From Chloroflexota bacterium (GTDB lineage Bacteria > Chloroflexota > Dormibacteria > Aeolococcales > Aeolococcaceae), in the NCBI GenBank assembly GCA_028287605.1, contig JAQBPI010000197.1:1-13121 (forward strand): a DNA stretch of 13,121 nt, given 5' to 3'. Made by a program: the position numbers and the translations under genes. Numbering within the stretch: position 1 is the stretch's first letter; the number at the start of each line of letters is the position of its first letter. Under the pieces are notes generated by a model that saw nothing but the letters and a program-made list of their open reading frames with translations, was not told the DNA's origin and did not search any database. Of this stretch, positions 1-8,255 are shown one piece after another.

Positions 1-528
1 GGCGGGGAGCACGCTCAGGTCGGTGGTGCCCACCCCGTTCTGGAGCTCGATGGCGGCGGCGAGCAGGCCGAGCGCGGCGGCGTGCTGGAGAGCGAGGCCG
101 AGACGGGCACGCCGGTCGAGCGGCCCCGCGCCGGCGGCGAGCAGGATGGCGCCGACGTTGCCGAGCTCGAGGCCGCCGAAGAGCAGCACCGCGTTGCCGG
201 CGAGGGCGGCGAGGCAGCTGGCGGTCAGGCACAGCATCAGGCCGGCGCGCTCCACCGGGTTTCGACGCGGCTCGGCGAGCGCGAGCAGCGTGACCGCGCA
301 GGCGAGGATCGCCACGGTCAGCCCGGCCGGGTCGGCGCGGAGCACCAGCGCAACCCCGGGCACGAGGTCTCCGAGGGAGCGCTCGACCCGTCCGGAGGGG
401 AGCACCACGGGGAGCACGGAGGCGAGCAACGCCAGCGCCGCCAGCACCGCCGCCAGCGACAGCAGCCGCGCCGTCCGAGCGGCTCGCGGCGGCAGCGGGA
501 AGAGGGCGAGGGTGGCGGCGACGAGCAC
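1..528 (-). CDS. Multi-spanning membrane protein, probable proton-channel (NuoL/M/N- or Mrp-like) subunit, partial
   Basis: The frame is open from about position 564 to the left edge, so the C-terminus is missing. It encodes at least 176 residues, mostly Leu/Ala/Val helices: about 1-12, 22-43, 55-85 (split by RADPAGL at 64-70) and 95-130, then an amphipathic stretch. The motif LFGGLELGNVGAILL has a Glu near residue 121. It resembles the conserved membrane Glu (a WE/LE motif in TM5) of the antiporter-like subunits of complex I and Mrp, where it takes part in proton transfer. RADPAGL resembles the DGLS-type segment that precedes it in that family. The start is uncertain. GTG at 528 is the first standard start, but a CTG at 564 would overlap the upstream TGA and give a fuller first helix. 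It lies just downstream of the zinc-ribbon gene on the same strand and is probably co-transcribed. The membrane assignment is firm. The family is inferred from pattern only and could be another polytopic protein. Confidence 0.5.
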   Translation of the reverse strand, partial: MLVAATLALFPLPPRAARTARLLSLAAVLAALALLASVLPVVLPSGRVERSLGDLVPGVALVLRADPAGLTVAILACAVTLLALAEPRRNPVERAGLMLCLTASCLAALAGNAVLLFGGLELGNVGAILLAAGAGPLDRRARLGLALQHAAALGLLAAAIELQNGVGTTDLSVLPA

Positions 529-560
529 GCCGCAGGTGAGCAGCGGCCGGATCCCGGGGC

Positions 561-1046
561 TCAGGACGAGGCCGCCTGACCGCTGCCGCCGCGCCCCGGG
601 GTGGCCACCTCCTCGGCGCAGTAGGGGCAGACCCGCCAGCCCAGCCGCAGCCAGCGCTGGCAGCCACGGCAGCGGCGGGCGAACTGGGTCCGGCAGTACG
701 GGCAGATCACGAAGTCGAGCTCGATCTCGCGCCCGCAGGTGGGGCAGGGCCGGGAGACAACCTCGGCGGGCCCCTCGGTGAGCGCCTGCTCCTCGAGGAG
801 GAGGGCGCGCTCCTCGTCGAGGGTCCGCGGGGGGCGGAGCACCAGGTAGAGGAGCAGACCGAGGTAGGGCAGGACGTTGACCGCGGCCGCGAACACGGCG
901 AGCAGCGGCGACTCGCTGCGCCGCCGGGCGTCGCGCACCGCCCAGAAGGCCAGCGCGACCCAGAAGAAGGCGAGGAAGAGGACCACGACGACCACCATCA
1001 GCGTGCCCGCCACGGAGTCGAGGAGGGCAGCCGGCGCCGGGCTCAT
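561..1046 (-). CDS. Two-TM membrane protein with C-terminal double zinc ribbon
   Basis: The protein has 161 residues. Two hydrophobic segments (about 13-37 and 47-71) are followed by a charged linker of about 28 residues (RPPRTLDEER onward). Two zinc ribbons come next, with cysteines at 101/104 and 115/118 (CPTC...CPYC) and at 126/129 and 140/143 (CRGC...CPYC). The spacing of four CxxC knuckles fits two treble-clef or ribbon zinc sites on the side of the membrane shared by both tails, probably the cytoplasm. The start ATG (1046-1044) overlaps the valS TGA (1045-1043) as ATGA, which implies translational coupling to valS. The C-terminal tail is Gly/Ser-rich. Similar small membrane zinc-ribbon proteins are known in Chloroflexota-like genomes without an assigned role. 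The function is unknown; a role in protein or RNA contact at the membrane would be a guess. I am confident that the gene is real. Confidence 0.85.
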   Translation of the reverse strand: MSPAPAALLDSVAGTLMVVVVVLFLAFFWVALAFWAVRDARRRSESPLLAVFAAAVNVLPYLGLLLYLVLRPPRTLDEERALLLEEQALTEGPAEVVSRPCPTCGREIELDFVICPYCRTQFARRCRGCQRWLRLGWRVCPYCAEEVATPGRGGSGQAASS

Positions 1047-3664
1047 CCCTTGTCGAGCAGCCGGCGCAGGGTGTCGCGCTGGGCGAACGCCTCGGCGAGC
1101 AGGCGGCGGGTCCTCTCCACCACCTCGGACGCTGCCCCCTCCAGGAAGCGGGGGTTGTCGAGCTGCGCGGTGAACCGCGCGACCTGGCCCTCGGCCTGCC
1201 GCAGCTGCTTCTCCAGCTGGGGGCGATCGACCGACGCGCCGCCGGTGCGCAGCGCCGCCTCCACCCCCCCGGCCACCAGCCGCACCGGCTCGGTGCCCTC
1301 GGAGAGCTCGTCGACCACCTCCACCGGCACCAGCGCCTGCACCAGCCGGCGGAGGTCGCCGGTGGAGAGGGCGTCGTCCGGGGTGCGCAGGGTCACCTGC
1401 TGGCGCTCGCGGAAGCCGGGGGGCAGCCCCGCCTGCTGCCGCGCGTTGCGCAGCGCGCCGACCAGCTCGATGACCCGCTCCACCCCCGCCACCGCGCCGT
1501 TGGCGCCCTCCCGCCACCAGGACGGCGGCGCCGGCCACTCCCGGCGCTGCAGCGTCGGCGCGGCGCCGGGCAGGCGCACCGCGCACTCCTCGGTGATGAA
1601 GGGCATGAAGGGGTGGAGGAGGCGGAGCAGGGTGTCGAGGACTGTCACCGAGGTCCAGACCGCGGCGGCCCGCGAGGCGGGGTCGGCGTCCTCGCCGAGG
1701 CGGCCCTTGATCATCTCCACGTACCAGTCGCAGTAGCCGCGCCAGGTGAGGTCGTAGAGCCGCTCCATCACCTCGTGGAAGCGGTAGGCGGCGATGGCCG
1801 CGTCGCAGGCGGTGACGGTCTCGGCGACCCGGGCGAGGATCCAGCGGTCCTCGGGATGCAGGGTGGCGGGGTCGACCTCCGGCGCCTCGGCGATGCGCTC
1901 GCCGTCGCCGAGCCGGGTCACCAGCAGGCGGGTGGCGTTCCACAGCTTGTTGGCGAAGAGGCGGTAGGAGGCGATGCGGTTCTCGTCGAAGCGCATGTCC
2001 TGCCCGGCGGTGCCCACGGCACCCGCCCAGGCGCGCACCGCGTCGGCGCCGTAGCGCTCGATCATGTCGAGGGGGTCGACCACGTTGCCCTTCGACTTGC
2101 TCATCCGCGAGCCGTCGCCGGCCATGATGGTGCTGTTGATGATCACGTCGCTGAAGGGCCTCGCCCCGGCGAAGCGCAGCCCGGTCATCACCATCCGCGA
2201 CACCCAGAGGAAGATGATCTCGCGCGCGGTCACCAGCACGTCGGTGGGGTAGAAGCGGCGCAGGTCGGGGGTGTCGTCGGGCCAGCCGAAGATGGCGAAG
2301 GGCCAGAGCGCGCTGCTGAACCAGGTGTCGAGCACGTCGGGATCGTCGGTGAGCACGGTGCTGCCGCACTCCGGGCAGGCGGAGGGGTGCTCGATCCAGG
2401 CGAAGCGGTGGCCGTTGGCACAGGTCGACACCGGGATGGCGTGACCCAGCCAGAGCTGGCGGCTGATGCACCAGTCACGGATGTTGCGCATCCAGTCGAG
2501 GTACACGTTCGCGAACCGCCGGGGGTGGAAGCGCACCTGGTCTGACTCGACCACGGCGATGGCGGGCTCGGCGAGGGGACGCATCGTCACCCACCACTGC
2601 TCGCTGATCAGCGGCTCGAGCACGCCCTTGCAGCGGTCGCAGTGGCCGACCGAGTGGACGTACTCCTCCTCCCCCACCACCGCGCCCAGCTCGCGCAGCG
2701 CCGCGGTCACCTCCTCGCGGGCGCGGTTCACCGAGAGCCCGTGGAAGCGGGGCAGGTCGGGCACGTCCATGGTGCCGTCGAGGGCGATCACCCCGATCAT
2801 CGGGAGGCCGTGGCGCTGGCCGATGTCGTAGTCGGTGGGGTCGTGGGCGGGGGTCACCTTGAGCGCGCCGGTGCCGAACTCCGGCTCGACCGCGCCGTCC
2901 TCGAAGATGGGGATGCGCCGCCCGGTGAGCGGCAGCACCACGGTGCGCCCCACCAGGCCGGCGTAGCGGGGGTCACCGGGGGACACCGCCACCCCGGTGT
3001 CGCCGAGCATGGTCTCGGGCCGCACCGTGGCGATGGTGATGTCACCGCCGCCCTCGACCGGGTAGCGGATGCGCACCAGGCTGTCGGTGTGCTCCTGCCA
3101 CTCCACCTCCTCGTCGCTGATCGCCGACCGGCAGCGCGGGCACCAGTTGACGATGCGCGGGCCGCGGTAGATCAGCCCCTCGTCGTACAGCTCCTTGAAG
3201 ACGACACGGATGGCACGAACGTAGGCGGGGTCGAGGGTGAAGCGCGCCCGCGACCAGTCGCAGGAGAAGCCGAGGCGGCGCATCTGCTCGAAGATGCGGC
3301 CCCCGTACTCCTCGTACCAGGCGTCGACCCGGGCCCGGAAGGCCTCGCGGCCGAGCTCCTCCTTGGTGAGGCCCTCGGCGGCGAGCTGGCGCTCGATCAC
3401 GTTCTGGGTGGCGATGGCGGCGTGGTCGGTGCCCGGGCACCACTCCACCTCGTACCCCCGCATCCGGTGGTGACGGGCGAGGATGTCCTGCACCGACTGC
3501 TGCAGCGCGTGCCCCATGTGGAGCGCCCCGGTGATGTTCGGGGGCGGCAGCGCGATGCTGAAGGAGGGGCGGTCGGTGGCCGCGTCGGCGATGCCGACCC
3601 CGAGCTCCTCCCATCGCGCCCGCCAGCGCGGCTCGACGTCGGAGGGAGAGAAGGACTTGTCCAT
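1043..3664 (-). CDS. valS: Valine--tRNA ligase
   Basis: This class I aminoacyl-tRNA synthetase charges tRNA-Val in the cytoplasm, using ATP and L-valine. It has 873 residues, close to the Thermus-size ValRS (about 860) and shorter than the E. coli enzyme (about 950). The N-terminus (SPSDVEPRWRARWEE) is typical. HIGH appears as HMGH at 49-52 and KMSKS as MSKSKG at 521-526. The CP1 editing domain shows TVRPETMLGDT at about 213-223 and AHDPTDYDIG at about 273-282, which hydrolyses mischarged threonine in this family. Cysteine pairs at 175/178, 342/345 and 430/433 suggest zinc-binding knobs. The last 65 or so residues form the usual C-terminal coiled-coil arm with NPRFLEGAASEVVE. The ATG start at 3664 follows AGGAG at 5 bases' distance. 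The gene has its own -10 box and overlaps the zinc-ribbon gene downstream by four bases. It looks intact. Confidence 0.98.
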   Translation of the reverse strand: MDKSFSPSDVEPRWRARWEELGVGIADAATDRPSFSIALPPPNITGALHMGHALQQSVQDILARHHRMRGYEVEWCPGTDHAAIATQNVIERQLAAEGLTKEELGREAFRARVDAWYEEYGGRIFEQMRRLGFSCDWSRARFTLDPAYVRAIRVVFKELYDEGLIYRGPRIVNWCPRCRSAISDEEVEWQEHTDSLVRIRYPVEGGGDITIATVRPETMLGDTGVAVSPGDPRYAGLVGRTVVLPLTGRRIPIFEDGAVEPEFGTGALKVTPAHDPTDYDIGQRHGLPMIGVIALDGTMDVPDLPRFHGLSVNRAREEVTAALRELGAVVGEEEYVHSVGHCDRCKGVLEPLISEQWWVTMRPLAEPAIAVVESDQVRFHPRRFANVYLDWMRNIRDWCISRQLWLGHAIPVSTCANGHRFAWIEHPSACPECGSTVLTDDPDVLDTWFSSALWPFAIFGWPDDTPDLRRFYPTDVLVTAREIIFLWVSRMVMTGLRFAGARPFSDVIINSTIMAGDGSRMSKSKGNVVDPLDMIERYGADAVRAWAGAVGTAGQDMRFDENRIASYRLFANKLWNATRLLVTRLGDGERIAEAPEVDPATLHPEDRWILARVAETVTACDAAIAAYRFHEVMERLYDLTWRGYCDWYVEMIKGRLGEDADPASRAAAVWTSVTVLDTLLRLLHPFMPFITEECAVRLPGAAPTLQRREWPAPPSWWREGANGAVAGVERVIELVGALRNARQQAGLPPGFRERQQVTLRTPDDALSTGDLRRLVQALVPVEVVDELSEGTEPVRLVAGGVEAALRTGGASVDRPQLEKQLRQAEGQVARFTAQLDNPRFLEGAASEVVERTRRLLAEAFAQRDTLRRLLDKG

Positions 3665-3689
3665 GAGGGCTCCTGGGGTAGGGCCTCGG

Positions 3690-3695
3690 AGTATA
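3690..3695 (-). promoter_or_regulatory. Probable -10 box of the valS promoter
   Basis: Read on the minus strand, the box is TATACT (5 of 6 matches to TATAAT), 25 bases upstream of the valS ATG in the 51-bp gap after the upstream gene. It stands out in otherwise GC-rich DNA. Transcription from it would leave a leader of about 20 bases carrying the AGGAG ribosome site. No good -35 hexamer is visible at 16-18 bp, where the sequence near 3713-3718 reads TAGGAC. A T-box leader would need hundreds of bases, so none can fit in this gap. Confidence 0.4.
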
Positions 3696-3715
3696 GAGGG
3701 GGGGCGCCGGCCGTC

Positions 3716-4306
3716 CTACGCCGCGGGCACCGAGGCGCCGGTGCGGCGGTCCCTCCAGCTCGGCTGCAGCGGGGTGGTGACATAGACCAGCTCCGGCTGC
3801 GCTCCGGGGCCGAGCAGCCGTGCGGCGCGGTCGCGGCTCACCCCGGGGAAGGCCGGCGGCGGCGCCGCGGCGAGGTCGTCGACGGTCGAGAAGTAGGCCT
3901 GGTCGCCGCAGGAGCGGAGGAAGACCGCGAGCCCGGCAATCGAGCGCGGGGCGCCGTCGGGCCCGGGGTTGGTGCCCAGCGGGAAGACGATGGCGTCGTG
4001 CCGGGCGGGGTCGAGAGCGGCGATCTCGACCGGCGCGCCGAGCGAGGTGGCGGCTGCGAGGTCGGGATGCAGGGCCGAGGCGGCCTGGAGGGCGGCGCTC
4101 CCGAGGCTGCGGGGCACGGTGGCGTCGTAGGGCTGGTCGAAGTCGCCGAGGGCGCGCAGCTGGGCGGGCAGGACGGGGATCGGCGGTGCCGCCGCACAGC
4201 GTCCCCCGGGTCGCGATCGGGCGGCGAGGACGGCGACGGTCAGCAGGCAGGCGAGCAGCGCGGCGGCGAGGCCGGCGAGCCGGGGGTGGGATCGGAGGTG
4301 ATGCAT
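3716..4306 (-). CDS. Signal-anchored secreted protein of unknown function
   Basis: The protein has 196 residues. A short basic N-terminus (MHHLRSHPRL) precedes a hydrophobic stretch at about 10-29 that could be an uncleaved anchor or a Sec signal peptide. The rest is soluble, Ala/Pro-rich and without clear motifs. There are two cysteines outside the anchor (Cys37 and Cys133), which could form a disulfide outside the cell. I chose the ATG at 4306 because it gives an immediate signal sequence. The frame stays open further upstream only as antisense of the divergent lipoprotein gene. Its Shine-Dalgarno is weak. It ends 51 bases before valS on the same strand and starts 87 bases from the divergent lipoprotein gene, so the two exported products may share a control region. 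I do not recognise a family and assign no function. The existence of the gene is well supported by frame and codon use. Confidence 0.7.
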   Translation of the reverse strand: MHHLRSHPRLAGLAAALLACLLTVAVLAARSRPGGRCAAAPPIPVLPAQLRALGDFDQPYDATVPRSLGSAALQAASALHPDLAAATSLGAPVEIAALDPARHDAIVFPLGTNPGPDGAPRSIAGLAVFLRSCGDQAYFSTVDDLAAAPPPAFPGVSRDRAARLLGPGAQPELVYVTTPLQPSWRDRRTGASVPAA

Positions 4307-4393
4307 GTCGTGACTGGTTCCCGCGGTCCAGGTGAGGTAGCGTGGGGGCGGAGACCGCCAGGTCGGTCCGGCGCACAGGGAGGATTGGGTCTG

Positions 4394-5509
4394 GTGAGAC
4401 CGGTGGCGGGACGCATGATCGCTGCGCTCGTCGCCTGCGTGCTCGCCGCCGGCTGTGGCCAGCAGCACGGCCACGACCCGGGCCCGGCCGGCCCGGTGTC
4501 GCGGGCGGCCCAGGCGGCGCCCCTGGTGGCGGTGCTCGACGCCCCCTTCGGATCGGTGCCGAACGCCCTGCGGCTGGTGGGGCTCGACGGCGTCGAGGCG
4601 GGGCGCCTCCCCCTCCCCGACGACGCCGAGGCGGTCGCCGTGAGCGGCCACCGCGTGCTGGTTGCCGGCGCCGGCCGGCTGCTGCAGGCCACGGTCGGCG
4701 GCGCGGTCCCCACCGCGCTCAGCACGGTCGATTCGCTTCCCGCCGACGGCCCCGATGCGCTGGTGCGCGGCCTGGTGGTCAGCCCCGACGGCGGCAGCTG
4801 GCTCTTCGCCTCGGTGGTCCAGCACGGCGACGGCACCATCACCTCCCGCATCCACCGCGGCGGCGCCGGCGAGCCCGACCGGGTGCTCCTCGAGCGCACC
4901 GCCGCTGGGCTTGCCCTGCAGCCGGTGGCCTGGACCGCCGGAGGCGCGGTGGTCGGCGACGAGCCGGTGGGGATCGGCGGCTACGTGCTCTTCCGCCGCA
5001 CCTTCGGCCCCACCAGCCTGCTCGATACCCGCACCGGCGCCCTCCACCCGCTCACCGGAGAGGACTGCGCGTTCAGCGACCTCGCCGCCGACGGCACCGT
5101 CGCGTGCATCCTCGACGGCCGCGAGGGTCCCAACAGCGGCGGCCCGGTGCGGCTGCGCATCCAGCCCCGGAGCGGCGCGGCCGTCGAGGTGAGGCTGCCC
5201 GCGGAGGATCAGCAGGCGGGGGCGGCCCTCTTCTCGCCCGACGGGACCTGGGTGACCCTGGCCGGCTCCCCGGCGACCGCCGCGGCGAGCGAGCCGGTGA
5301 CCGACCTCCTGGTCGACCGCCGGGACGGCAGCATCCACCCGCTCCCCGCCTCGGGGCTCATCCCCGTGGCCTGGCTGCCCGGCGATCGCATCCTCGCCGA
5401 CCGCCCCAACGGCATCGACGGCGGCGACCCGGGCACCTGGACCATCATCCCCACCGTCGGCGCGAGCCGGGTGAGCACCGCGCCGGTGGCCCTGGGGGTG
5501 CTCCGGTAG
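4394..5509 (+). CDS. Lipoprotein with propeller-like repeats, function unknown
   Basis: The protein has 371 residues from a GTG start at 4394. I chose it because GGGAGGA (4378-4384) lies 9 bases upstream and because it adds two arginines ahead of the hydrophobic core. An in-frame ATG at 4415 is the alternative. The signal peptide ends in the lipobox LAAGC with Cys21, so the mature protein should be lipid-anchored outside the membrane. After a low-complexity linker come repeated strand-rich units with VSPDGGSWLFAS and FSPDGTWVTLAG, in the style of WD40/TolB-type beta-propeller blades. Related SPDG motifs occur in many extracytoplasmic binding proteins. I see no catalytic motif. It is divergent from the exported protein at 3716-4306. 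The 87-bp gap between them holds a small inverted repeat, GGCGG/CCGCC at 4347-4359. The lipoprotein call is strong. The propeller is inferred from a few motifs only. Confidence 0.8.
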   Translation: MRPVAGRMIAALVACVLAAGCGQQHGHDPGPAGPVSRAAQAAPLVAVLDAPFGSVPNALRLVGLDGVEAGRLPLPDDAEAVAVSGHRVLVAGAGRLLQATVGGAVPTALSTVDSLPADGPDALVRGLVVSPDGGSWLFASVVQHGDGTITSRIHRGGAGEPDRVLLERTAAGLALQPVAWTAGGAVVGDEPVGIGGYVLFRRTFGPTSLLDTRTGALHPLTGEDCAFSDLAADGTVACILDGREGPNSGGPVRLRIQPRSGAAVEVRLPAEDQQAGAALFSPDGTWVTLAGSPATAAASEPVTDLLVDRRDGSIHPLPASGLIPVAWLPGDRILADRPNGIDGGDPGTWTIIPTVGASRVSTAPVALGVLR

Positions 5510-5527
5510 GACGGTGGCCCCGGGCCA

Positions 5528-5731
5528 TCAGTGCCAGCACCGCCGGGGGTCGCCGCCCAGGCGCATCACCGCTTCGACCAGGGGACCGATACGCTGCTCC
5601 AGCTCGACGAGCAGGGTGTCCACCGCTCGCTGTGGATCGGAGCCGACCAGCGCATCGAACTCGCCCCATGTGTGGGCACGCGCCTGGGCGAGGCTGTCGG
5701 CCGCTTCCCGGAGGGCTTCGAGGAGGGGTCT
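5528..5731 (-). pseudogene. Start-less reading frame, possible 3' remnant of a helical protein
   Basis: Between stops, the minus strand encodes 67 residues that look like real protein: amphipathic helices (LLEALREAADSLAQARAHTW, then VDTLLVELEQRIGPLVEAVM) with G/C-rich third positions, ending in WH and TGA at 5530-5528. There is no ATG, GTG or TTG before a GTG at 5623, which would leave only about 31 residues, and there is no ribosome site. The frame is closed by a TGA at 5734-5732, directly beside the start of the rightward DUF5753 gene. I read it as a 5'-truncated gene remnant. The plus strand is also open here (GTG at 5531, about 100 residues), but its product is less protein-like. No family is recognised, and a chance open frame in GC-rich DNA remains possible. 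Nothing else is seen at 5510-5736. Confidence 0.35.
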
Positions 5732-5736
5732 TCACC

Positions 5737-6177
5737 GTGGACTCCGAGACCGACCTCGATGCTCTGGTCAGGGGGCGGCAGGAGCGTCAGCGACTTCTCC
5801 TCGACCCGGCGCGAACGTTTCGGTTCCTCCTGACCGAGGCCGCACTCAGGCTGCGGCTCGCCCCCGTCGCCGTGCTCCGGGCGCAGATCCGCCGCCTGCT
5901 TGCGATGGTCGAGGGCTTCGACCACGTCGAGATCGGGGTGATCCCGCTCGATGCGCCACTCCACGCCTGGACGCTCACCGGCTTCGACATCGAGGGCGAC
6001 GTCGTCGAGGTGGGCCTGCACACCCGCCGCGTCCTGATCCGTGACCCGAGCGAGGTCGACGACTGGCGGCGGCTCTTCGAGCGCCTGGCTGCCCAGGCCG
6101 TGCGCGGAGAGGCCGCGGTGCCTCTCCTGCGCACCATCGATGACCGGCTCACCGGACTCGTCGAGCCGCCCGGCTGA
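5737..6177 (+). CDS. Orphan DUF5753 (Scr1-type antitoxin-like regulator) C-terminal domain protein
   Basis: The protein has 146 residues. The sequence follows the DUF5753 pattern: ALVRGRQERQRLL at about 9-21, LLTEAALR and LRAQIRRLLAM in the middle, IGVIPLDAPLHAW, then LIRDPSEVDDWRRLFERLAAQAV near the end. In actinobacteria and relatives this domain normally follows an N-terminal helix-turn-helix in Scr1-family antitoxin-like regulators, often beside a DUF397 gene. Here the HTH and the first part of DUF5753 (the VPGLLQT-type segment) are absent and no DUF397 partner is present. The GTG start at 5737 is supported by GAGGAGGGG (5720-5728) 8 bases upstream, so the short form may be translated. 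It converges on clpX, from which it is separated by 55 bases. It could be a decayed regulator or a free-standing sensor or dimerisation domain. The domain call is good; functionality is uncertain. Confidence 0.75.
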   Translation: MDSETDLDALVRGRQERQRLLLDPARTFRFLLTEAALRLRLAPVAVLRAQIRRLLAMVEGFDHVEIGVIPLDAPLHAWTLTGFDIEGDVVEVGLHTRRVLIRDPSEVDDWRRLFERLAAQAVRGEAAVPLLRTIDDRLTGLVEPPG

Positions 6178-6187
6178 CTGCCCGGGC

Positions 6188-6205
6188 ACCCCTCGACGAG
6201 TGGGT
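6188..6205. terminator. Weak hairpin between convergent genes
   Basis: ACCC-CTC-gac-GAG-t-GGGT folds into a 7-bp stem with one bulge, 10 bases after the DUF5753 stop and before the clpX stop on the other strand. There is no T-run on either side. Position favours a terminator; sequence support is weak. Confidence 0.2.
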
Positions 6206-6232
6206 ACGCCGGCCGGCTCGGAACGCCCCGGG

Positions 6233-7492
<1,260 letters not shown>

Positions 7493-7506
7493 CGGCGCAC
7501 GTCCTC

Positions 7507-8208
7507 CTAGTTTCGCGTGGCGGCGCTGCCGCCGTCGGTGGTCGGGCCCGCCGAGCCACCGCTGATGCCGCGGGCGGCCGGCTCGGCGACCCCCGCCCCA
7601 TTGGTGCCGAGGCGACCGTGGCCCTCGATGATCTCATCGATCAGGCCATACGCCCTCGCCTCCGCCGCGCTCATGAAGAAGTCGCGCTCGGAGTCGTGGT
7701 TGATCACCTCGATCGGCTTGCCGGTGTGCTCGGCGAGGATCTCGTCGAGGCGGCGGCGCACCCGCAGGATCTCCTGGGCATGGATCTGGATGTCGGTGGC
7801 CTGGCCGCTGAAGCCCGCGGAGGGCTGGTGGATCAGCACCCGGGTGTTGGGCAGGCTGTAGCGCATGCCCTTGTTCCCGCCGCCCAGGAGGACCGCCGCC
7901 ATCGACGCCGCCAGGCCCAGGCAGATGGTGCTGACCCGGGGCCGGACGTACTGCATGGTGTCGTAGATGGCCAGGCCGGCATAGACGGACCCGCCCGGCG
8001 AGTTGATGTAGATGGAGATGTCCTTCTCGGGATCCTCACCCTCGAGGTAGAGGAGCTGCGCCATCACCACATTGGCGATCTGGTCGTCGATGGGGGTGCC
8101 GATGAAGATGATGCGGTCCTTCAACAGCCTCGAGTAGATGTCGAAGGAGCGCTCGCCACGGTTGGTGGTCTCAACCACCATGGGGATGAGGTTGTGGAAG
8201 GTGGTCAT
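7507..8208 (-). CDS. clpP: ATP-dependent Clp protease proteolytic subunit
   Basis: This serine protease forms the tetradecameric barrel that degrades substrates unfolded by ClpX. It has 233 residues from the ATG at 8208. The N-terminus ([21 protein letters not shown]) is the classic form that gates the axial pore. The catalytic triad is Ser102 in GLAASMAA, His127 in LIHQPSAG and Asp172 in [15 protein letters not shown] (69-76) is the oxyanion region. The tail after about residue 195 is 35-40 residues of Gly/Ala/Ser/Thr-rich sequence, longer than in E. coli. I chose 8208 because it abuts the conserved N-terminus. The frame stays open to a GTG at 8259 overlapping the tig stop, but that start would swallow the TATAAT box and the palindrome upstream. 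There is no Shine-Dalgarno before 8208, so a leaderless mRNA is likely. It lies between tig and clpX on one strand. Confidence 0.95.
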   Translation of the reverse strand: MTTFHNLIPMVVETTNRGERSFDIYSRLLKDRIIFIGTPIDDQIANVVMAQLLYLEGEDPEKDISIYINSPGGSVYAGLAIYDTMQYVRPRVSTICLGLAASMAAVLLGGGNKGMRYSLPNTRVLIHQPSAGFSGQATDIQIHAQEILRVRRRLDEILAEHTGKPIEVINHDSERDFFMSAAEARAYGLIDEIIEGHGRLGTNGAGVAEPAARGISGGSAGPTTDGGSAATRN

Positions 8209-8215
8209 CACCCGC

Positions 8216-8248
8216 ATTATACGGTCGGTTTTTCGAGTTCCCGGGAAC
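8216..8248 (-). promoter_or_regulatory. Candidate clpP promoter: TATAAT plus 12-bp palindrome
   Basis: On the minus strand a perfect TATAAT (8221-8216) is followed by 7 bases and then the clpP ATG, so transcription would start at or near the A of the start codon and give a leaderless mRNA. No TTGACA-like -35 is present at 16-18 bp. That region holds the perfect palindrome GTTCCCGGGAAC (8237-8248) instead, in the 47-bp gap between tig and clpP. It is a plausible operator or activator site for an activator-dependent promoter. The identity of the factor is unknown. Confidence 0.45.
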
Positions 8249-8255
8249 GGACCGG

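Noticed and set aside
1047..2471. Long leftward frame leading into the zinc-ribbon protein
   Set aside because: It is an out-of-frame shadow of valS, rich in Arg/Pro/His. The ATG overlapping the valS stop begins the recognisable protein.
2642..4393. Rightward open frame joined to the lipoprotein, suggesting a 955-residue protein
   Set aside because: The first two thirds are antisense to valS and the exported-protein gene. The real N-terminus is the signal peptide at 4394, which has a ribosome site.
5566..6189. A 207-residue leftward frame opposite DUF5753
   Set aside because: It is the antisense of a recognisable domain, without a ribosome site or protein-like composition.
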